Part shown: piece after piece, positions 1 to 7,704 of the stretch
Layout of the letters: each line of letters begins with the position of its first letter
How positions within the stretch are numbered: position 1 is the first letter of the stretch
Assembly: GCF_003989825.1 (NCBI RefSeq)
Contig: NZ_RZHE01000011.1
Coordinates: forward strand, 1 to 64,000
Reading direction: 5' to 3'
DNA length: 64,000 nucleotides
Source: Vreelandella populi
GTDB taxonomy: Bacteria; Pseudomonadota; Gammaproteobacteria; Pseudomonadales; Halomonadaceae
The notes under the pieces: generated by a model
Seen by the model: only the letters and a program-made list of their open reading frames with translations
Databases searched by the model: none
Told to the model about the DNA's origin: nothing
Program-made: the position numbers and the translations under genes

Positions 1-62
1 GACTCGAACTCGCGACCTCCGGCGTGACAGGCCGGCATTCTAACCAACTGAACTACCGGTCC
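1..62 (-). tRNA. tRNA-Asp (GTC), 3' end cut by window edge
   Basis: Read on the minus strand, the sequence starts at base 62 with a 7-base acceptor arm (GGACCGG). A D-arm follows (TAGTTCAGTTGGTTAGA), then an anticodon loop CTGTCAC with anticodon GTC, and a T-loop TTCGAGT close to base 1. The 3' acceptor strand lies outside the window. Aspartate identity follows from the anticodon and from close similarity to bacterial tRNA-Asp. It lies just downstream of tRNA-Val on the same strand and is probably cotranscribed with it. Confidence 0.93.
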
Positions 63-122
63 GCTATTACATCATGCTGATGCTACTTTGATACTGCTTT
101 ACGTTTCCAGACCATCTTGCGA

Positions 123-198
123 TGGTGGGTGGTACTGGGTTCGAACCAGTGACCCCCAGCTTGTAAGGCTGGTGCTCTCCCAACTGAGCTAACCACCC
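123..198 (-). tRNA. tRNA-Val (TAC)
   Basis: A complete 76-base tRNA with an encoded CCA (bases 123-125 on the complement). The acceptor arms GGGTGGT and ACCACCC pair fully. The D-arm is TAGCTCAGTTGGGAGAGC, the anticodon loop CTTACAA gives anticodon TAC, and the T-loop is TTCGAAC. The same strand continues into tRNA-Asp after about 60 bases, so the two form a small tRNA operon. Confidence 0.96.
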
Positions 199-286
199 GC
201 TGGTCACGTGGCGCTGCATTCTACAGAAGCCTGCCTGGATGTCAACACGTTACGTTTAAACTTTATGATTTAAACCAGCGCGTTGC

Positions 287-1024
287 TCACCTTCCCGAAG
301 ACGTTCCATGAGCGCGGACGAAGGATGCCGCAAGTTGGGCTGCTTCGTCAATCAAAAACTCATGTTTTAACCCGGAAGCACGCCTTGGCTTGAAATCGTG
401 ATCGCCATCGGTGAGCCATTTTAGGCAGGCATGGGGAATCAGTGAATAACGCTCTACTTCTTCACGGATGCCAAAAGGGTCGCGCTCTCCCTGCAGCACC
501 AGTAGCGGACATTGAATATCGGGCCAATGGCTTAAGCGAAGCTTTTCAGGCGCTTTAGGCGGATGAAACGGATAGCCTGCCACAATGACACCCGGGCAGG
601 CATGCTGGCTTGCCAGCAGTGTGGCAATTCGGCCACCCATGGATTTACCCCCTGCCCATAAGGGTAGGTCACCTAGCGGCTCAAGTAGACGGTACCACGC
701 CATCAACGTTTCCAGCGTGCGCTCAACCGCTGGCGGCGGGCGACGCTTGCCCTGCTGCTGCATCTGCTGCATATACGGGAAATCAATTGCGAATACCTGA
801 ATGCCCTCTGCGGCGAGCGCCTTGATCATCTGCTGCATAAACGCCGACTGATGCCCCGCGCCCGCCCCGTGGGCCCATAAAAGCCGTCCAATGCGCGCCT
901 CCCCCACCACAGCCAAAGGCCCTAACCCTTCCACCAGCAAACGTGGCGAGGCGACCTGCTTTAAGGCCCCGGCTAATGCTGCTGGCTGAATGGGGGTGTA
1001 TTCCGAGTACGCGTCCTGTGTCAC
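287..1024 (-). CDS. alpha/beta hydrolase of the dienelactone hydrolase / KANL3-Tex30 type
   Basis: A 245-residue cytosolic protein with an alpha/beta-hydrolase layout. There is an oxyanion-type AHGAGAG motif at residues 51-57 and a nucleophile elbow GGKSMGG with Ser128. A likely acidic residue lies in QGERDPFG and a likely catalytic His in DGDHDFKP near the C terminus. Family members are small predicted hydrolases of unknown substrate, so only the fold and catalytic triad can be claimed. The start is a GTG at 1024 with an AGGAGA Shine-Dalgarno sequence about nine bases upstream. It is transcribed away from the CcoI-like gene and is separated from the tRNA genes by about 90 bases. Confidence 0.8.
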   Translation of the reverse strand: MTQDAYSEYTPIQPAALAGALKQVASPRLLVEGLGPLAVVGEARIGRLLWAHGAGAGHQSAFMQQMIKALAAEGIQVFAIDFPYMQQMQQQGKRRPPPAVERTLETLMAWYRLLEPLGDLPLWAGGKSMGGRIATLLASQHACPGVIVAGYPFHPPKAPEKLRLSHWPDIQCPLLVLQGERDPFGIREEVERYSLIPHACLKWLTDGDHDFKPRRASGLKHEFLIDEAAQLAASFVRAHGTSSGR

Positions 1025-1173
1025 CGTTAGCTCTCCTGATGGCTATAACTGGCAGAAGTTTTCTGAGTATCCTGCTAGTCTTTTCAAGCTGTTAAGCATT
1101 TACTATTTATTGATTATCTGCCCATGGGCCGTTCACTCAAGGAAAGCGTCTTGCCGGATAAAGCGTTGATCAT

Positions 1174-3003
1174 ATGGCAACTTACAGCGCTGACAGCAAG
1201 GCCATGACAACGTTTGCGGCCAGTGCCTGCTATCACTGCGGCAGCTCCGTGCCCGCCAATGCGCCTTGGCACATTACGCTGAATGACACAGTGCATCCCC
1301 TGTGCTGTCCAGGCTGTGAAGCTGTGGCCCATGCCATTGTTGAGGGTGGCCTGGAAAGCTATTACCTCCAGCGTACCGAGCTACCTGAAAGGCCGGCTAA
1401 TGATGCGCTGGATAGCGCTGCCTGGGCGCACTTTGACCAGCCTGAACGGCAGCGTACCTTCGTGACGCATGAAGGCGATACCGGGCAGGCAAGCGCTACG
1501 CTGGCGGTGGAAGGCATTACCTGCAATGCCTGCGCCTGGCTGATTGAACACCGCTTGAATGCGCTTGATGGACTCGTTTCAAGCGCGGTAAATATGACCC
1601 ACCATCGGCTAACCGTTAGCTGGCAACCAGATCAGCTTAAAATTTCCAGACTCATGGCTGAGCTTGCGGCTATTGGCTACAACAGTCTTCCCTTTACGCC
1701 TGACCCTGACCAAACGCGTTTGCAGAATAAGAAACGCCTGACAGCCAAGCGCCTGACAATAGCGGCAACAAGCCTGGGGGGTATTGTCCTTTTGAATTTT
1801 TATCGCCCTATGGACGGGGTTGAAGCAAGCGGCGGCCGTGCTGATATTCTACTTGCCTGGCTATCGCTTGCGCTCGTCTCTGCCGTGATGTTTACCGCAA
1901 AGCCTTTTTTTCACCAGGTGTTCGTCGATCTCAAACGCGGCCGTTTTGGCCCCATGCTCCCTGCGGGAATTGCCCTGTTTGGTGCTTACCTGGCAAGCAT
2001 TTATAGCGTGATATTGCATGCCGGCGAGTCCTATGCAGGGTTTATTGCCTTGTTAACCACTTTCCTACTACTAGGCCGCTACATTAAGCTTCGACACGTC
2101 CTGAAAGAGGCTCTGCATTCTAGGTTGCCCGTTTCTGCGACACGAATCGAGGGCGACGCAAGAAGTGAGCGCATACTCCCCTTAAGTGAACTGATGACCG
2201 GTGACTTGATAGTGGTGAAAGCCGGGCAGCGCCTTCCGGTTGATGGCACGATAGTTCAGGGGGAATCAAGCCTGAATGAGGCGATTCTTACCGGCGAACC
2301 GCTACCTGTCACACGTAAAGTGGGCGATCATGTATTGTGTGGCTGCCAGAATCTGGAAAACCCGTTGACCATCAAGGTAATGCAGATAGGCTCCCATACA
2401 CGTATCGCGCGCATCAACGCTCAGGTGAAAGCCGCCTGGTGCGAGCAGCCCTTGGCCGAGATCGACTCTCGAAAAATACATAGGTGGGTTGTGTGTGTAC
2501 TGCTGGGAACTGCCGCAATGGCGGCCATTGGATGGCGGCTTGGGCCAACCCAGACGCTGGATGGAGCACTCGCCATGCTGGTCGTGGGAAGCCCCTTCGC
2601 CCTGGCGCTGGCGGCTCCAGCAGGCCTGCTTGCCGGTTATCAACAGCTGCGCAGGCGTGGTGTAGTGGTTACCCATCCTGACGCCCTGCTTTGCCTGGCG
2701 CAGACAAACCACCCGGCTTCTGCCTCTATAGCGGCTTGCCCTGAGGTAATCGTGCTTAGCCCTCGTTCAAGCCGCCTTGAAGAAGCTGTGTATATTGCCC
2801 GCTTGGCAAAACGCTGCACCCGGCAGAATCAATGCATAGCTTTAGCCGCAAGCCTTATGCTGCTGTCCTTGGCCGCACTGGGTTATCTTCCACTCTGGGG
2901 CGCGGTTGTGGGTACTGCCGTAAGCTTGCTGGCCGTTCTAGGCAATACGCAGCGGCTTTCAGGCCTTCCCTTCTTCAAACCAGGGGCAATTTATGAATCC
3001 TAG
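1174..3003 (+). CDS. CcoI/FixI-like P-type ATPase relative lacking the phosphorylation and nucleotide-binding domains
   Basis: 609 residues, against about 800 for a normal CcoI/FixI copper ATPase. Seen: an N-terminal cysteine cluster (C19, C22, C44, C45, C48), an HMA metal-binding domain with C117-x-x-C120, and several membrane segments between about 190 and 310. An actuator domain keeps the TGE motif at 373-375. The intramembrane CPC motif is replaced by S473-P474-F475. The frame then runs almost directly from the end of that helix (about 508) to the last membrane pair (about 553-590). There is no DKTGT, no HP motif and no GDGxND, so roughly 200 residues of N and P domain are missing with the frame intact. 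ATP-driven transport is therefore not expected. A copper-binding or assembly role for a cbb3-type oxidase is inference. Codons 1 and 11 (ATG at 1204, preceded by AAGG) are both possible starts. The gene overlaps the next by 11 bases. Confidence 0.8.
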   Translation: MATYSADSKAMTTFAASACYHCGSSVPANAPWHITLNDTVHPLCCPGCEAVAHAIVEGGLESYYLQRTELPERPANDALDSAAWAHFDQPERQRTFVTHEGDTGQASATLAVEGITCNACAWLIEHRLNALDGLVSSAVNMTHHRLTVSWQPDQLKISRLMAELAAIGYNSLPFTPDPDQTRLQNKKRLTAKRLTIAATSLGGIVLLNFYRPMDGVEASGGRADILLAWLSLALVSAVMFTAKPFFHQVFVDLKRGRFGPMLPAGIALFGAYLASIYSVILHAGESYAGFIALLTTFLLLGRYIKLRHVLKEALHSRLPVSATRIEGDARSERILPLSELMTGDLIVVKAGQRLPVDGTIVQGESSLNEAILTGEPLPVTRKVGDHVLCGCQNLENPLTIKVMQIGSHTRIARINAQVKAAWCEQPLAEIDSRKIHRWVVCVLLGTAAMAAIGWRLGPTQTLDGALAMLVVGSPFALALAAPAGLLAGYQQLRRRGVVVTHPDALLCLAQTNHPASASIAACPEVIVLSPRSSRLEEAVYIARLAKRCTRQNQCIALAASLMLLSLAALGYLPLWGAVVGTAVSLLAVLGNTQRLSGLPFFKPGAIYES

Positions 3004-3748
3004 CGGGTTTGATCTTCCACCCTTGCTGGCGGCCTTTGTGTTTGGCTTGCTGGGCGGTGCCCACTGTATCGGTATGTGCGGCGGAATCATGGGAGCGCTC
3101 ACCTTTGCCGTACCGCCCAGCATGCGCAGCCCCTTGCGCATGGGCGGTCTGCTGCTGAGCTATAACCTTGGCCGTATCTCAAGCTATATGACAGCAGGAG
3201 CGCTAGTGGCCGCCTTGGGCACGCTCATTTCTCTTTCGCCGTTGGCCCGCCAGCTTCTACAGGGGTTAGCGGCAGTCATGCTGATTTTAATGGCACTTTA
3301 CATCGCCAACTGGTGGAAAGGCTTGCTCGGCATAGAAGCCTTGGGAAAGCGCCTTTGGCGACACCTTGAGCCGGTGGGCCGTCGCTTGATGCCGGTGGTG
3401 CATTTTCCCCAAGCGTTCGCGCTGGGTGCCATTTGGGGCTGGCTGCCCTGCGGATTGGTCTACGCCATGCTGGCTTGGAGCCTGGCAACGGCTCAGCCGC
3501 TTCAGGGGGCGCTACTGATGGGCGCTTTCGGTCTTGGTACGCTGCCCGCTTTGCTGGCCACCGGGTTTGCGGCTCACAAGCTCGGCCGTCTGATTCGCCA
3601 TCCCGCCACACGTACTTTAGCGGCACTCACTATTATTGCGTTTGCGCTATGGCAACTGTGGGCGCTTAATGCACATTCAGGTGCCCATCATGATTCACAT
3701 AATCATTCACCCACGCATTCTCATTCACACTCTCACACCAATCCTTGA
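2993..3748 (+). CDS. TauE/SafE (DsbD_2-like) membrane protein with a histidine-rich tail
   Basis: A 251-residue polytopic membrane protein of the sulfite-exporter TauE/SafE-like, UreH-type family. This family is often found beside ccoI/ccoS genes. Seen: an N-terminal half-repeat with GGAHCIGMCGG (C25 and C29), a second half with GWLPCGLVY (C153), and about six hydrophobic segments. The last 24 residues hold nine histidines in alternating HS pairs, which suggests metal binding at the membrane surface. It starts 11 bases inside the upstream CcoI-like gene behind an AGGGG sequence, so the two are probably translationally coupled. A role in copper or redox handling during oxidase assembly is inferred from context; substrate transport is unproven. 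Confidence 0.82.
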   Translation: MNPSGFDLPPLLAAFVFGLLGGAHCIGMCGGIMGALTFAVPPSMRSPLRMGGLLLSYNLGRISSYMTAGALVAALGTLISLSPLARQLLQGLAAVMLILMALYIANWWKGLLGIEALGKRLWRHLEPVGRRLMPVVHFPQAFALGAIWGWLPCGLVYAMLAWSLATAQPLQGALLMGAFGLGTLPALLATGFAAHKLGRLIRHPATRTLAALTIIAFALWQLWALNAHSGAHHDSHNHSPTHSHSHSHTNP

Positions 3749-3758
3749 TGTAGCTCAA
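3745..3758 (+). promoter_or_regulatory. FNR/Anr-box-like site upstream of hemN
   Basis: The site reads TTGAT GTAG CTCAA. This matches 9 of the 10 defined positions of the FNR consensus TTGAT-N4-ATCAA. It overlaps the stop codon of the upstream membrane-protein gene and lies about 70-85 bases before the hemN start. hemN is a classic FNR/Anr target, and an fnr gene lies immediately downstream of hemN. Binding itself is inferred. Confidence 0.65.
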
Positions 3759-3828
3759 CACTTGGCGACGCTCTCTCGTTTAACCTTCCAGCAGGTTCTA
3801 AACGTATCAGCTACTGGAGGCGTTCTTC

Positions 3829-5244
3829 ATGCCAGCTTGTGCCACTGTCGCCGCCCCCGCCGACCAGTCAACGGCTCACTGGAATCAGGCACTGCTACGC
3901 CGCTACGATAAAAGCGGCCCGCGGTATACGTCGTACCCAACCGCCCTGGCGTTTCATGAGCACTTTACAGCGGATAACGTTACCCAGGCGCTAGTGCGCA
4001 GCAATCAGCGCAACCGTCCGCTTTCTGTGTATGTGCACGTACCGTTTTGCCGCAAGATCTGCTTTTACTGTGCGTGTAACAAGATCGCTACCAAAGATAC
4101 CTCGCTGGCCGAGCCTTACCTTTCGCGGCTTGATCGTGAAATGGTGCTGACATCACGCCATCTGGACACATCACGCCCGGTCGAGCAGCTACACTGGGGA
4201 GGTGGCACGCCAACCTTCCTATCGCTTTCGCAAATGGGCGATCTGATCGACCGACTGGATGCCCGGTTTGGGCTTTCAAGTGCCGCCGACCGCGATTACG
4301 CCATTGAAATCGACCCGCGCGAAGCGGATGTGTTTACCCTGCGCCATTTGCAGTCGCTGGGCTTCAACCGCTTGAGCCTCGGTGTTCAGGACCTGGCCCC
4401 TCAGGTTCAAAAAGCGATCAATCGCCACCAACCCCGCGTGCTGACCGAAACGCTTATGGACGAAGCTCACCGGCTAGGCTTTCGCTCTCTGAACCTGGAT
4501 CTCATTTACGGGCTACCTTTTCAAACCGAAAAGAGCTTTAGCGAAACGTTGGAACAGGTGATCGAGCTGAGCCCGGCACGGCTGTCGGTGTTCAACTACG
4601 CCCATATGCCCGAACGGTTTAAACCCCAGCGGCGCATCCAGGTTAACGACCTACCCAGTGCCGAAGAGAAGCTTGCCATCCTGCGCGCGACCATCGAAAG
4701 GTTAACCGCTGCAGGCTATATACATATCGGTATGGATCATTTCGCCAAGCCTAACGACAGCCTGGCGGTTTCTCAGGCCAACGGTACGCTGCAGCGCAAC
4801 TTTCAAGGCTATTCAAGCCATGCGCAGTGCGATTTGATCGGGCTAGGCGTCTCGGCCATTTCACGCATAGATGATATTTACGCCCAGAACCCGACTGACC
4901 TGGCAAGCTATGAAGCCGCTTTGGATCAAGGACGGCTAGCCACGATAAAAGGCGTGCGCTTAACTAAAGACGACTTGATAAGAGCCGACGTCATTGAACG
5001 GCTGATGTGCGATATGCAACTAGATTTGGCTGCTGTCGGCCAGCATTGGAAAATTAACGCGTTTGGCTACTTTACCGATGCGCTTGAAAAGCTGCGCACC
5101 GCCGAGCGGGATGGGCTAATCACCTGGCAGGGTGATACGCTTAGCGTAACGCCTATAGGTCGTTTACTGATTCGCCACCTGGCCATGGCGTTTGATACCT
5201 ATTTGCTCGGTCACTCAAGCCCGCGCTATTCAAAGATTGTGTAG
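3829..5244 (+). CDS. hemN: oxygen-independent coproporphyrinogen III oxidase
   Basis: A 471-residue cytosolic radical-SAM enzyme that decarboxylates coproporphyrinogen III to protoporphyrinogen IX without oxygen, in heme synthesis. The radical-SAM cluster motif C74-x3-C78-x2-C81 with the following C83 matches HemN. The GGGTP SAM-binding motif and the C-terminal HemN domain follow. The length fits the family (about 457 in E. coli). The ATG has a GGAGG about eight bases upstream. An FNR-box-like site lies ahead of it and fnr follows after about 50 bases, a common arrangement in Pseudomonas and relatives. Expression is probably raised at low oxygen. Confidence 0.97.
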   Translation: MPACATVAAPADQSTAHWNQALLRRYDKSGPRYTSYPTALAFHEHFTADNVTQALVRSNQRNRPLSVYVHVPFCRKICFYCACNKIATKDTSLAEPYLSRLDREMVLTSRHLDTSRPVEQLHWGGGTPTFLSLSQMGDLIDRLDARFGLSSAADRDYAIEIDPREADVFTLRHLQSLGFNRLSLGVQDLAPQVQKAINRHQPRVLTETLMDEAHRLGFRSLNLDLIYGLPFQTEKSFSETLEQVIELSPARLSVFNYAHMPERFKPQRRIQVNDLPSAEEKLAILRATIERLTAAGYIHIGMDHFAKPNDSLAVSQANGTLQRNFQGYSSHAQCDLIGLGVSAISRIDDIYAQNPTDLASYEAALDQGRLATIKGVRLTKDDLIRADVIERLMCDMQLDLAAVGQHWKINAFGYFTDALEKLRTAERDGLITWQGDTLSVTPIGRLLIRHLAMAFDTYLLGHSSPRYSKIV

Positions 5245-5294
5245 CAGGTTGACCGTACCCCCATCAGGGTACAAGACACGACACGGAGAGAGAT

Positions 5295-6047
5295 ATGTCA
5301 TCACTGGCAAGCCAACGACGCTCGCTTCTTCAGGAAGCACGCTGTCAGACCTGCAGCCTAAGCTCGCTCTGCCTGCCGCTTGCGCTTGAGCTTGAAGATA
5401 TGGGCCAGTTTGACGCCATTATCCGGCGCCGGACACCGCTCAAAAAAGGCGAGCCTCTGTTTCGCCAGGGCGACCGCTTTACCAGCGTTTATGCAGTACG
5501 CTCGGGCAGTCTGAAGCAGGTAACCAGCGAAGGTAACGGCAATGACCAGCTCACCAATTTCTTTTTACCCAGCGAGCTTGTCGGGTTGGACGGTATTGAT
5601 GAAGAGCACTACCCGGGCAGCGTGATTGCCCTGGAAACCACGACCATTTGCGAAATCCCTTTTGACCGGCTGGACATGCTTTCAGAGGAACTGCCGGAGC
5701 TTCGCGGTCAGCTGTATCGCAGCATGAGTAAAGAACTTCGCGATGACCGGCGCATGATGCGGCTTTTATCGCGCAAAACCGCCGACCAGCGCTTGGCAAG
5801 CTTTCTACTCACGCTGTCAGAACGCTTCCGGCGCCGCGGCTACTCCCCTTACAGCTTCCGCCTCTCGATGGCTCGGGCGGATATCGGTAATTATCTGGGC
5901 CTGGCGGTCGAGACGGTCAGCCGTATTTTGAGCCGCTTTCAGCAGCAAAAGGTGATGGCCGTCTCGGGACGGGAGGTCAATATTCTCGATATGCAGCGCC
6001 TGATTGCCCTGACCGAAGAGGACGGCCATACGGTCAGTTCACGTTAA
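5295..6047 (+). CDS. fnr: FNR/Anr oxygen-sensing transcription regulator
   Basis: A 250-residue CRP/FNR-family regulator. The four cysteines that hold the oxygen-labile [4Fe-4S] cluster are present: C17, C20, C26 and C119. A cyclic-nucleotide-binding-type beta roll, a dimer helix and a C-terminal winged helix follow. The recognition helix contains ETVSR (about 206-210), the FNR-type pattern that reads TTGAT half-sites. It is expected to dimerise and control anaerobic genes when oxygen is low, including hemN just upstream. The start has a GGAGAGAG Shine-Dalgarno sequence. The 3' end overlaps the opposing ttcA gene by 14 bases. Confidence 0.96.
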   Translation: MSSLASQRRSLLQEARCQTCSLSSLCLPLALELEDMGQFDAIIRRRTPLKKGEPLFRQGDRFTSVYAVRSGSLKQVTSEGNGNDQLTNFFLPSELVGLDGIDEEHYPGSVIALETTTICEIPFDRLDMLSEELPELRGQLYRSMSKELRDDRRMMRLLSRKTADQRLASFLLTLSERFRRRGYSPYSFRLSMARADIGNYLGLAVETVSRILSRFQQQKVMAVSGREVNILDMQRLIALTEEDGHTVSSR

Positions 6048-6945
6048 ACGCCTGGATACGCCCATTCATCAGGTCGGCCTGCTTGGCTTCAAGGCCGGCA
6101 AAGTCAAACAGGTCGCGGTCAGCCAACTGGGATGGCGCCACGTTGGTGACGGCCTTGAACATGCTCTCAAGGCGGCCTGGATGTTTCTTATCCCACTCGG
6201 CCAACATTTCCTTGACGATCTGGCGCTGCATGTTGGGCTGTGAGCCGCACAGGTTGCAGGGGATAATCGGAAATTCCATCAGCCGGGAAAACTCCGCAAT
6301 ATCCGCCTCTTTGCAGTAGGCCAGCGGGCGAATCACGATATTCTTGCCGTCATCGGAAAGCAGTTTGGGCGGCATCGCTTTCAAGGTGCCGCCAAAGAAC
6401 ATATTCAGAAACATTGTTTCCAGGATATCTTCACGATGATGACCAAGGGCGATCTTGTTGGCGCCAATCTCTTCGGCAAACCCGTAAAGCGACCCGCGCC
6501 TTAACCGCGAACACAGCGCACAGGTCGTCTTGCCTTCGGGGGTTTTCTCTTTCACCACCGAGTAGGTATCGCGCTCAAGAATGTGATACTCCACGCCAAG
6601 ATTATCCAGATAGCGAGGCAGTATATGCTCGGGAAAGCCGGGCTGTTTCTGATCCATATTGACAGCCACCAGTGAAAAATTCACCGGCGCATTGCGCTGC
6701 AGATTGCGCAAGATCTCAAGCATGGTATAGCTGTCTTTACCACCGGAAAGGCAAACCATGACCCGGTCGCCTTCATTAATCATTTGGTAATCGATAATCG
6801 CATTACCCACTTCACGCCGCAGTCGCTTTTGCAACTTGTTGAATTCGCGCTTTTGTTTGGCATCAGAAAGGTCTTGCTGGCTTTCAAAACCAGCTGCCGG
6901 TGCAACCGTTGCGGAGGCGGGGTCAAAATGATCAATGTGTTGCAT
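6034..6945 (-). CDS. ttcA: tRNA 2-thiocytidine(32) synthetase
   Basis: 303 residues. TtcA adenylates and then thiolates cytidine 32 of certain tRNAs, using an Fe-S cluster and a PP-loop. Seen: the PP-loop SGGKDS at 67-72 and the paired cysteines C142-x-x-C145. A further cysteine pair, C230/C233, includes the third cluster ligand expected in the family. [10 protein letters not shown] follows the usual TtcA pattern. It converges on fnr and overlaps its last 14 bases. TtcA often lies next to fnr in gammaproteobacteria, which supports the call. Confidence 0.96.
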   Translation of the reverse strand: MQHIDHFDPASATVAPAAGFESQQDLSDAKQKREFNKLQKRLRREVGNAIIDYQMINEGDRVMVCLSGGKDSYTMLEILRNLQRNAPVNFSLVAVNMDQKQPGFPEHILPRYLDNLGVEYHILERDTYSVVKEKTPEGKTTCALCSRLRRGSLYGFAEEIGANKIALGHHREDILETMFLNMFFGGTLKAMPPKLLSDDGKNIVIRPLAYCKEADIAEFSRLMEFPIIPCNLCGSQPNMQRQIVKEMLAEWDKKHPGRLESMFKAVTNVAPSQLADRDLFDFAGLEAKQADLMNGRIQAFNVN

Positions 6946-7044
6946 GGTATAAGCACTGCCAATGGTAGAAGGAGCAGAGGTTATTCTAACAATACTCCTT
7001 CCATTCCCCCAACTGGCAAGCTCAGGTCATTTATTCGTCAAATG

Positions 7045-7704
7045 CTAACCAGATTGGGTCATATCACGCTGTAAACGCATATAAAGCAAAGCGCTGGCGG
7101 TCGCTTTACCCAATAAGCCGCGCGTGGCGATAGCGGGAATTTGCCAGCACGTCAGCGCGTCAGAAAACTGGCAGGGAGCCTCTACCAAAGGATGTCTACG
7201 GCGTAGTTGGCGCTGATGCAGTTTAGCGACATCCACCTGCGCGTTAGGCAGCCCAAAGCCCAAGTGATCGTTAAACGCATCATTTAACGTCGACAGTTGT
7301 TGATCCAGCTGCCAGCCAATCAAAGGCCGATTACCAATAAAATCGGCCAAACCTTTCAGCGTCTGAACACTAAACAGCAAGGTCGTCTCGATATTATAAA
7401 GCTCCCGATGGCGACGGAGCGTTTTTTCACAGGCTGCTTGAGGGCCTGAAAAGGTCGCCACCCAGGCTTGGCTCAGGTGAATCTGCTGCTGATCCAGAAT
7501 CACCGCGGCAAGGCTTATCGTAGGCGTCTCTCCCGGCGTCACCTGACAGGCCAGGGCCACTAGCTCCTCCCCCATATAGGGCTGGAACAGCCAGGCATAG
7601 GGCGTATTCGCGTAGCGCCGACGGTCTCTTTCACGCTTGATTACCCCGCGCAGCGAGCGTCCGAATAGCGCGGCGTATTTATCGATTCCCTGCATGCTGC
7701 TCAT
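7045..7704 (-). CDS. DEDD 3'-5' exonuclease-like protein with the catalytic acids lost
   Basis: 219 residues. Its place directly after the DUF294 gene and its overall pattern match the DNA polymerase III epsilon-like exonucleases found at this locus in related bacteria. The three Exo motifs are all degraded. Where the family has a DxE (as in VALDLETTG), this protein has VALACQVTP (A52, Q54). The Exo II region reads GWQLDQQL (130-137), with Q136 in place of the Asp. The Exo III region has R195 and K200 where His and Asp are expected. The fold may remain but nuclease activity is not expected. The start codon overlaps the stop of the upstream gene (ATGA), so the two are translationally coupled. 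Family assignment is by motif reading only and is moderately sure. Confidence 0.65.
   Translation of the reverse strand: MSSMQGIDKYAALFGRSLRGVIKRERDRRRYANTPYAWLFQPYMGEELVALACQVTPGETPTISLAAVILDQQQIHLSQAWVATFSGPQAACEKTLRRHRELYNIETTLLFSVQTLKGLADFIGNRPLIGWQLDQQLSTLNDAFNDHLGFGLPNAQVDVAKLHQRQLRRRHPLVEAPCQFSDALTCWQIPAIATRGLLGKATASALLYMRLQRDMTQSG

Noticed and set aside
1025..1173. TTGAT sequences upstream of the CcoI-like gene as a possible FNR box
   Set aside because: Neither TTGAT near 1112 nor the one near 1165 has a matching ATCAA half-site at the right spacing.
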